5,743 nt of DNA. It comes from Chloroflexota bacterium. Lineage in GTDB: Bacteria > Chloroflexota > Anaerolineae > Anaerolineales > UBA11579. The notes beneath the pieces were generated by a model. It did not search any database. It had not been told where the DNA came from and was given only the letters and a program-made list of their open reading frames with translations. The position numbers were made by a program, and so were the translations under genes. Shown piece by piece: positions 1 through 4,894 of the stretch. The DNA is taken from contig DNGN01000313.1 in assembly GCA_003486225.1 (NCBI GenBank), forward strand, positions 1-5,743. The letters run 5' to 3'. The stretch's first letter is position 1. Each line of letters starts with the position of its first letter.

Positions 1-2105
1 TCTCCCAACCTGTGCAAGAAACCTCGTTCTCGTTTTCTGCGCCGGACAAACCAGCCCCCTTCTTGCTGGAGATCGGCACAGAAGAGATTCCCCCTTCAGA
101 CCTCAATAACTACCTGGAGCAGCTGCAGGTGCAGGTTCCGGCACTTCTGGAGACCCTGCAGCTGAATCACGGCGCCGTCATGATCCTGGGCACCCCTCGC
201 CGCATGGTGGTGTATGTGGAGTGTCTGGAACAGCAGCAGTCCGACCGGGAGGAACTGGTCAAGGGGCCGCCGGCGGCCCGGGCGTTCGGCCCGGATGGCG
301 AGCCCACCAAAGCGGCCGAAGGGTTTGCGCGCGGCAAAGGCCTCTCCATGGCTGACCTGCAGGTGCGCCAGATCGATGGCGGTGAGTATGTGGTGGCGGT
401 TGTCCAGCATAAAGGCCGCACAGCTGTGGAAGTTTTATCTGAGGAACTGCCCAAACTGCTTGCAGGCCTGAAAGTGGAGCGCGGCATGCGCTGGAACGCA
501 AGTAATGTGGCCTTCTCTCGACCGATCCGCTGGCTTTTAGCCATGCATGGCGAACACCTGATCCCCTTTGAGTTTGCCGGGTACCGTTCTGGCAAGCACA
601 CCCGCCGCCTGCGCTTCAGCGATCCGGAGCAGGTGTCAGTTTCCAGCCCGAATGAATATTTCAACGTCATCGAAGGGCAGGGCATTATTTTGGATGTCGA
701 TAATCGCAAAGAATCGATTTTGGAGCAGGTGGAGGCTTTGGCAGCCAAAGTAGGCGGTCAGGTGAAAGCAGACCCGGCGTTGCTGGCCGAGGTCACCCAT
801 CTGGTCGAATCCCCGACTGCCTTGATCGGTTCTTTTGAGGAAAAATACCTTTCCCTGCCGGATGAGATCCTGGTGATGGTCATGAAGAAGCACCAGCGCT
901 ATTTCCCGATCTATCGGGATGGCAAACTGCTGCCTCATTTTGTCACCGTCCGCAACGGCGGTGACCAGCATCTGGATGTGATTGCCAAAGGGAACGAAGG
1001 CGTGCTCCGGGCGCGCTTCGCGGATGCGGCCTTCTTCGTGGAAGAGGACCTCAAGACGGCCCTGGAGGATTATCTGCCCAGGTTGGATACCCTCACCTTC
1101 CAGACCAAGCTGGGGTCCATGCTCGATAAGTCCAAACGCATCACCCGCCTGGTCGCCATCGTTGGTGACCTGATTCATCTGGAAGATGCGCAACAAAAAA
1201 CTGCCTTGCGGGCAGCCGAACTGTGCAAGGCGGATCTGGCCACCAATATGGTTGTAGAGATGACCGCCCTGCAGGGCTTTATCGGCCAACAGTATGCTTT
1301 GCACGCCGGGGAGCCGCCAGATGTGGCCGAGGCTATTTTTGAGCATTACCTGCCGCGCAGTGTAGGGGACATCAACCCCAGCCACAAAGCAGGCCTTGCG
1401 GTGGGCATTGCAGATCGCCTCGACAGCCTGGCGGGCTTGTTTGCTGCAGGGCTTGCCCCCTCCGGCAACAAAGACCCCTTTGCTCTGCGGCGGGCGGCCT
1501 TGGGTTTGGTGCAGAGCCTGATCGCCTGGCAGCAGGATTTTGATCTGCGCAAAGGGTTGAGCGCTGCCGCAGAATCGCTGCCCCTGGAAGCCAGCCCGAC
1601 CAGCCAGGCCGAATGCCTGGAGTTCATCCTGGGACGAATGCGCAGCCAATTCCTGGAAGAGGGATTCAATTTTGACGTGGTCGATGCCGTTTTGGCAGCC
1701 CAGGGACATAATCCGTACAGCGCCCGAAAAGCTGTGGCCGAGCTGACCGAATGGGTCGCGCGTGAGGATTGGCAAACCATCCTGCCGGCTTATTCGCGCT
1801 GCGTCCGCATTACCAGAGATTTGGAGACGGTCTATCCGGTTGTGCCCAGCGATTTTGTTGAACCGGTTGAAAAAGACCTGTATGCCGCCTTGCAGGAAGC
1901 CGAGAAGGCTCCGCGTGCACCCGGCTCAGTACAGGATTTTATGCAGGCCTTTCTGCCGCTGATCCCGGTCATAAACCAGTTTTTTGAAGATGTCCTGGTG
2001 ATGGCTGAAGACCAGCAGGTGCGTCACAACCGGCTCGGCCTGCTGCAAAAAATTGCCCGGCTGGCCGAAGGTGTGGCCGATATGAGCAGGCTGGAAGGGT
2101 TTTAG
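1..2105 (+). CDS. glyS: Glycine--tRNA ligase beta subunit (or beta part of a fused alpha-beta enzyme), 5' end open
   Basis: Charges tRNA-Gly with glycine in the cytoplasm. In this class II enzyme type the alpha part carries the aminoacylation core and the beta part recognises the tRNA. Numbering from the GTG at 12 (697 residues; E. coli GlyS is about 690), the sequence shows the family N-terminal signature LLEIGTEEIP (18-27), KGPPAARAFG (84-93), FSRPIRW (168-174), KKHQRYF (292-298), GNEGVLRARFADAAFF (327-342) and the KLGSMLDKSKRI block (366-377). An HD-like region follows (about 400-500, with KADLATNMV and GNKDPFALRRAALG). The C-terminus is a DALR-type anticodon-binding domain (about 590-690) ending in FFEDVLVMAEDQQVRHNRL. 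The reading frame is open upstream through bases 3-11 (Ser-Gln-Pro). The GTG has no Shine-Dalgarno in the 11 visible bases, and 17 residues precede the conserved start of the domain, so the true start probably lies outside the window. An intrinsic terminator follows 20 bases after the TAG stop. Confidence 0.96.
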   Translation, partial: SQPVQETSFSFSAPDKPAPFLLEIGTEEIPPSDLNNYLEQLQVQVPALLETLQLNHGAVMILGTPRRMVVYVECLEQQQSDREELVKGPPAARAFGPDGEPTKAAEGFARGKGLSMADLQVRQIDGGEYVVAVVQHKGRTAVEVLSEELPKLLAGLKVERGMRWNASNVAFSRPIRWLLAMHGEHLIPFEFAGYRSGKHTRRLRFSDPEQVSVSSPNEYFNVIEGQGIILDVDNRKESILEQVEALAAKVGGQVKADPALLAEVTHLVESPTALIGSFEEKYLSLPDEILVMVMKKHQRYFPIYRDGKLLPHFVTVRNGGDQHLDVIAKGNEGVLRARFADAAFFVEEDLKTALEDYLPRLDTLTFQTKLGSMLDKSKRITRLVAIVGDLIHLEDAQQKTALRAAELCKADLATNMVVEMTALQGFIGQQYALHAGEPPDVAEAIFEHYLPRSVGDINPSHKAGLAVGIADRLDSLAGLFAAGLAPSGNKDPFALRRAALGLVQSLIAWQQDFDLRKGLSAAAESLPLEASPTSQAECLEFILGRMRSQFLEEGFNFDVVDAVLAAQGHNPYSARKAVAELTEWVAREDWQTILPAYSRCVRITRDLETVYPVVPSDFVEPVEKDLYAALQEAEKAPRAPGSVQDFMQAFLPLIPVINQFFEDVLVMAEDQQVRHNRLGLLQKIARLAEGVADMSRLEGF

Positions 2106-2124
2106 ATAAGTGCATGCCATCCAG

Positions 2125-2158
2125 GGCGGGTGAGATTTTTCTCACCCGCCTTTGTCTT
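2125..2158 (+). terminator. Intrinsic terminator after glyS
   Basis: A perfect 10-bp GC-rich stem (GGCGGGTGAG at 2125-2134 with CTCACCCGCC at 2141-2150) closes a six-base loop ATTTTT. A T-rich run, TTTGTCTT, follows at 2151-2158. It lies 20 bases after the glyS stop codon, so glyS is the last gene of its transcript and the next plus-strand gene needs its own promoter. Confidence 0.93.
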
Positions 2159-2208
2159 CCTTGCGATCTTGCAGGGTGCGGAAAGAATCTTGTGGCTAGG
2201 CTTATTTA

Positions 2209-2236
2209 TGAATCAGCTCCAAGGTTTTGAATCAGC
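2209..2236. repeat. 9-bp direct repeat TGAATCAGC, 19-bp period
   Basis: TGAATCAGC occurs at 2209-2217 and again at 2228-2236. With the bases before it the match is 11 of 12 (TTATGAATCAGC and TTTTGAATCAGC). The 19-bp period is close to two DNA turns, so both copies would face the same side of the helix. The second copy ends eight bases before a TATAAA box. The position fits a pair of regulator binding sites, but no regulator is identified and a chance repeat is possible. Confidence 0.35.
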
Positions 2237-2244
2237 AGGCCAGA

Positions 2245-2250
2245 TATAAA
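2245..2250 (+). promoter_or_regulatory. Candidate -10 box (TATAAA) for the 149-residue gene
   Basis: TATAAA at 2245-2250 is the best -10-like hexamer between the glyS terminator and the next gene. No good -35 hexamer lies 16-18 bases upstream. TTGAAT at 2227-2232 is only 12 bases away, which is too close for a standard promoter. If used, it would give a leader of roughly 125 bases before the ATG at 2381. An activator bound at the direct repeat could compensate for the missing -35. This is inference from sequence only. Confidence 0.25.
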
Positions 2251-2380
2251 TTTGTGTTAATGCGCCGGTGGGCCTGGCATACCCCGGAGCATGCCTGGGA
2301 AATTGAAGGTTGCTTGCGGGATTGATCCGGGAATAAATGGCAGGGGAGCTAAATGCCGGTGATCGAGAATCGGAGGTTGT

Positions 2381-2830
2381 ATGGACTGGAAAAAAGGCAG
2401 GGGTAAATTGGGTGTTTTCAAGCCGCTGGTGGGGGAGTGGCTGGCTGAAGCCAAATCCGAAATGGGGATGGTGAAATGCCGCCGGGAATTCAAGCCGGTC
2501 CTGGACGGGAAATATCTTCAGCTGACAGCCTGGTGGGAATATCCCAGCGGCAGTTATCAGGAAATCGCCCTGATTGGCGTCAATCAGGAAAAAGAGGTCT
2601 GCTTCTGGTCCTTCACTTCAGATGGCAAGCAATCTCAGGGCAAGCTGGCTGACGTGTCCGATATCCACCCGCAGGCAGTTGGCTTTGAAGCCCAGATGCC
2701 GGCGGGATTGGCGCGTAATGTTTACTGGCCGGATGCTGAGAACGGTTTTTATTGGGCCGTAGAATCGCACACCCAAAAGGGTTGGAACAGGTTTGTCGAG
2801 CACCACTACCTGCCGGCTGGACAACCCTAA
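2381..2830 (+). CDS. Small lipocalin-like (DUF1579-type) protein, function unknown
   Basis: A 149-residue protein without signal peptide or membrane segment, so probably cytoplasmic. KPLVGEW (14-20) followed by a basic, beta-rich segment, then FKPVLDGKYLQL (37-48), an IALIGVNQE turn (62-70) and FWSFTSDGK (75-83), is the pattern of small lipocalin-like beta-barrels related to DUF1579. In these, an L-x-G-x-W strand opens the barrel and a G-K/R-Y-L strand follows. The C-terminal half is rich in aromatic residues (YW, FYWAV, WNRF, HHY), which fits a barrel interior that could hold a small hydrophobic ligand. The start is supported by GGAGG at 2372-2376, four bases before the ATG, and the domain begins soon after. 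It appears to be a single-gene unit, converging tail-to-tail with the minus-strand gene that ends at 2853. The family call comes from pattern resemblance; the ligand and role are unknown. Confidence 0.82.
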   Translation: MDWKKGRGKLGVFKPLVGEWLAEAKSEMGMVKCRREFKPVLDGKYLQLTAWWEYPSGSYQEIALIGVNQEKEVCFWSFTSDGKQSQGKLADVSDIHPQAVGFEAQMPAGLARNVYWPDAENGFYWAVESHTQKGWNRFVEHHYLPAGQP

Positions 2831-2852
2831 AGTCTCCAAAAAACTGAAAAAA
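2831..2852 (-). terminator. Weak T-tract region between convergent genes
   Basis: Only 22 bases separate the two convergent stop codons. Read on the minus strand, the TAG stop is followed at once by TTTTTTCAGTTTTTT, two runs of six T. The only stem I can draw upstream is a weak four-pair GATC/GGTC one inside the gene end, so this is at best a poor intrinsic terminator for the minus-strand pair. No separate terminator is visible for the plus-strand gene; collision of convergent transcription or Rho could act here. Confidence 0.2.
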
Positions 2853-3497
2853 CTAGACCGCTGCCAGGATCGCTTCTAATTTGGCCAGCACAGCGTCCAC
2901 CACACCTGGGTCGTTGCTCACCTTGACCGCATCCAGTTCCTGTACCAGGGGGTACAGCACAGGGTGGGTTGGGCAGTAGCTCTCGGCCAGGGTGCTTACC
3001 ACGCCTTTACGGCTGCGCAAAGCCAATAAAATACCGCTGCGGTCTCGGGCTGCTGTTTGCAGTTCGGCGATCTCATCCTGCAGTATCTGGATCATCTCCT
3101 GCCTGCTGACGGTTACCCTGTCAAAAAAATAAGGACTGTAATAGCTTCTCTCCACCAAAGCGGATGGGTCGAGGGCAGGATTTAAAGCTGCCTTCTGAAG
3201 GGATTCTTGGCAGGCCTGCAGAAACGCATTCAGCAGGATGAAAAAGCGCAGATTGAGGTAGGCGGCGGGGGTGCCGGATAAATCGGTCATCAGGCTGTTG
3301 TATGTGTGCTGGCCCTGGGCAAATATGGTCAGGGGGGCGCTGCCTGGGGGGAAGTTGTTCTGCAGTGCTTGCTCGATCTCAGGCAAAAGCCTGGCAAGCC
3401 CGTACTGCTGATCTGCCCACCGTTCGACCTGGTTATCCAGGGCACCGTAATGATCTCCCAGTTTATCCAGAATGGACTGAAATGCTTGCGCGCTCAT
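2853..3497 (-). CDS. Unknown helical protein, second gene of the phosphatase pair
   Basis: A 214-residue protein that I do not recognise. It looks almost wholly alpha-helical and soluble. There is an amphipathic N-terminal half (about 1-48), a short loop with NNFPPGSAP (47-55), and a hydrophobic helix LNLRFFILLNAFLQACQ (81-97) that is probably buried rather than membrane-spanning. Then come an aromatic patch SYYSPYFFDRV (118-128), a charged helix (131-152, QEMIQILQDEIAELQ) and a C-terminal helix (197-213). No catalytic or nucleic-acid-binding motif stands out. The start is the ATG at 3497-3495, four bases after the upstream stop codon. Its Shine-Dalgarno is weak (AAGG ten bases before the ATG), which suggests translation coupled to the phosphatase gene. 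The frame stays open 64 codons further upstream, but that part overlaps the phosphatase 3' end and reads as low-quality Cys/Arg/Trp-rich sequence. An accessory or binding partner of the phosphatase is a guess from the tight spacing. Confidence 0.85.
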   Translation of the reverse strand: MSAQAFQSILDKLGDHYGALDNQVERWADQQYGLARLLPEIEQALQNNFPPGSAPLTIFAQGQHTYNSLMTDLSGTPAAYLNLRFFILLNAFLQACQESLQKAALNPALDPSALVERSYYSPYFFDRVTVSRQEMIQILQDEIAELQTAARDRSGILLALRSRKGVVSTLAESYCPTHPVLYPLVQELDAVKVSNDPGVVDAVLAKLEAILAAV

Positions 3498-3501
3498 TCC
3501 G

Positions 3502-4794
3502 CTACAGCCTTGCTGCCAGGAAAGGCACGAGCATCTCTTCCGCAGAGAGGCCGCCGTGCCGCCCGTAAATCGGGTTGGGCTGCGCTCCCCACCACCAAAA
3601 GGCCTGTCCGCGTGCCAGGGCAACCAGGTCACCGGTTCGGTCCAGCAAGCCGGGGTGCTTTTCTCCAGACCCGAATAACCCTTTTTCAACCGCGTAGGCC
3701 GATTCCAGCAGGCTGAATTGGTTGGGCCAGGTGCGTTCGATGTATTCCCGCACGGCTTCCACCTGTCCCGGCCGGATATGCAGGAAGGCCAGGCGGTTTT
3801 CGCCAGTTGGCAGCAGGTGCAGCCGGCGGGTGAAATCCGGATGATTTCTCAGATCGTAATGGTCGTCCTCACGGTTGGTGGCGATCTGCCCATGATCGGC
3901 AGTCAGGATCAGCAAGGTGTTCTCAAGCTGGTCTGGTCTGAGCTTGTTCAGGAACATGTTCTCGAAGGCCTGGCTGAAGGCGGCAAACTCTGCTGCAATA
4001 CGCTCATCCTCCGGCCCGCGGAAGTGAGACAGGCCGTCCACTTCTGGCCAGTAGACCCAGGAAAAAATTTTCTGGCCTTTGCGCCGCTCCCAGAGCTTGC
4101 GCACTGTCACCCACAGGTCCACGGCAGTGCTGGTGCCGTGTTTTTCCACATTTTTGAGCAGCATGCGCGAGAGTCCCGAGTGGAGGATCGAGTGGTGCTG
4201 GAAGGCATGCAGCTCGACCCCATGCTGGCTGAGATGCAATCCGAGCGGGTCTACCGGCAGAAAATCCTCAGCCGAGAAACCGGCTTCCTCCAGGCTGTTG
4301 GCCCTGCCAGAATAAAAGGAGATCGGTTTATGGGTGATCATGTTGGCGACGATGCCGTATTCTTTCAGCCAGCCTTCGTAGCCCACAATGCCATGGCGGC
4401 GTGCAGGGGTCGCCGTCCAGTAGGAGGAAAGCGCGGCTGCGGTTGTGCTGGGTGTGATCGAGGTCAGCGGTGCCAGGACGCCCTGCTGAACGAACTGGTG
4501 CCAGACCAGTTCCGGCTGCGCGGCCATCCAGGCCTGGAAGCGGTGCAGGGCTAAGGCATCCATCAGGATCAGCAGCACTTTCTCAACTTCTCCTCCCAGG
4601 GGTGCCAGGATCTCCTCGGACAAGGCAGGGGTTTGGTTCTTGACCGGGGCGCCGAGTAACTTGCAGATGCTGTTGGGCGTGTTGAGGATCGAAAATCCCT
4701 GGTAGTTGGGCTGGACAAACTCCGCCGGTAAAGCGAGTTCTGGTAACCGGTGATCTTTCAGGCGCGGCAGCAGTTGAGTGGTCAGGTCTGGCAT
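3502..4794 (-). CDS. Alkaline-phosphatase-superfamily enzyme (nucleotide pyrophosphatase / PglZ-like)
   Basis: A 430-residue metal-dependent phosphatase or phosphodiesterase, probably cytoplasmic because no signal peptide is visible. The expected two-zinc active site can be read in order: Asp79 in LILMDAL, the nucleophile Thr118 in TPSTTAAALSSYWTATP followed by RRHGI (132-136), Asp253 and His257 in EVDGLSHFRGP, Asp300-His301 in LTADHGQ, and His413 in YGRHGGLSAEEMLVPF. This layout matches the type I phosphodiesterase/nucleotide pyrophosphatase family. The ending H-G-G-x-S-x-E-E-x-x-V-P also recalls PglZ proteins, though those in BREX systems are larger and no BREX gene is nearby. A WWWG stretch (400-403) precedes the last ligand. 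AAGGAG at 4805-4800 lies five bases before the ATG and fixes the start. The substrate cannot be told from the sequence. A 214-residue unknown gene follows after four bases and the two are surely co-transcribed. Confidence 0.92.
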   Translation of the reverse strand: MPDLTTQLLPRLKDHRLPELALPAEFVQPNYQGFSILNTPNSICKLLGAPVKNQTPALSEEILAPLGGEVEKVLLILMDALALHRFQAWMAAQPELVWHQFVQQGVLAPLTSITPSTTAAALSSYWTATPARRHGIVGYEGWLKEYGIVANMITHKPISFYSGRANSLEEAGFSAEDFLPVDPLGLHLSQHGVELHAFQHHSILHSGLSRMLLKNVEKHGTSTAVDLWVTVRKLWERRKGQKIFSWVYWPEVDGLSHFRGPEDERIAAEFAAFSQAFENMFLNKLRPDQLENTLLILTADHGQIATNREDDHYDLRNHPDFTRRLHLLPTGENRLAFLHIRPGQVEAVREYIERTWPNQFSLLESAYAVEKGLFGSGEKHPGLLDRTGDLVALARGQAFWWWGAQPNPIYGRHGGLSAEEMLVPFLAARL

Positions 4795-4829
4795 AGCATC
4801 TCCTTGCTTTTCTCAGAGCAGTGAAAAAT

Positions 4830-4835
4830 ATTATA
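4830..4835 (-). promoter_or_regulatory. Perfect -10 box (TATAAT) for the minus-strand phosphatase pair
   Basis: Read on the minus strand, 4835-4830 is TATAAT. A start near 4823 would give a leader of about 29 bases that contains the AAGGAG site at 4805-4800 before the ATG at 4794. The -35 position (about 4853-4858, TCGTGC on the minus strand) does not match the consensus and lies inside the inverted repeat, so an activator may be needed. Spacing to the gene is good. Confidence 0.5.
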
Positions 4836-4879
4836 CTCCGGGATGCCAGGCGGCACGATTTCTTCCCCGCTGGCCGGAG
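4836..4879. repeat. Interrupted inverted repeat between divergent promoters
   Basis: The left arm 4836-4853 pairs with the right arm 4867-4879 around a 13-base loop (4854-4866). CTCCG (4836-4840) pairs with CGGAG (4875-4879), GCCA (4845-4848) with TGGC (4871-4874), and GCGG (4850-4853) with CCGC (4867-4870). That is 13 pairs, broken by a four-base bulge (4841-4844) and one bulged G (4849). It abuts the minus-strand TATAAT and ends nine bases before the plus-strand TATAAT, covering the -35 zones of both. Its right arm contains most of the GGAGG Shine-Dalgarno of the lipoprotein gene. It could be an operator or, if transcribed from upstream, an RNA hairpin that hides that site. Confidence 0.45.
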
Positions 4880-4880
4880 G
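4876..4880 (+). promoter_or_regulatory. Shine-Dalgarno (GGAGG) of the lipoprotein gene
   Basis: GGAGG at 4876-4880 is the only strong Shine-Dalgarno before the lipoprotein gene. It lies 12 bases before the ATG at 4893 and 21 before the ATG at 4902, so it favours 4893, although the spacing is long. A weaker GGGA at 4885-4888 lies four bases before 4893. If the site is used, transcription must start upstream of it; TATACT at 4832-4837 is a possible -10 for that. Confidence 0.45.
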
Positions 4881-4888
4881 ATACGGGA

Positions 4889-4894
4889 TATAAT
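4889..4894 (+). promoter_or_regulatory. TATAAT overlapping the first ATG of the lipoprotein gene
   Basis: A perfect -10 hexamer lies at 4889-4894 and overlaps the ATG at 4893-4895. Transcription from it would begin near 4901-4902, exactly at the second in-frame ATG, and would give a leaderless message. No -35 match is seen 16-18 bases upstream, and the good GGAGG at 4876 would then be unused. It may be a chance match within an AT-rich start region. Confidence 0.3.

Noticed and set aside
636..1775. Long minus-strand open frame (379 codons) opposite glyS
   Set aside because: It lies wholly within the well-supported glyS gene and has no family motif. Its length follows from codon bias in GC-rich DNA.
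2260..2325. 21-codon Trp-containing open frame in the leader region (three Trp), considered as an attenuation peptide
   Set aside because: There is no Shine-Dalgarno, no following terminator/antiterminator pair and no tryptophan gene downstream.
2353..2406. 17-codon upstream frame overlapping the start of the lipocalin-like gene
   Set aside because: AGGGGAG lies at a plausible distance before its ATG, but the peptide is featureless, and the main gene has its own GGAGG. It could be translated, but nothing else supports it.
3498..3689. 64-codon N-terminal extension of the minus-strand 214-residue gene
   Set aside because: It overlaps the phosphatase 3' end in another frame and gives a Cys/Trp/Arg-rich sequence unlike the rest of the protein. 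The ATG at 3497, four bases after the upstream stop, is the natural start.
3718..4554. Plus-strand open frame of 278 codons opposite the phosphatase gene
   Set aside because: It is antisense to a gene with a complete active-site pattern. Its own translation has no recognisable domain.
3502..4794. BREX or phage-growth-limitation locus suggested by the PglZ-like ending
   Set aside because: No methyltransferase, AAA+ ATPase or other BREX gene is present, and the protein is much shorter than BREX PglZ. The neighbours are housekeeping and transport genes.
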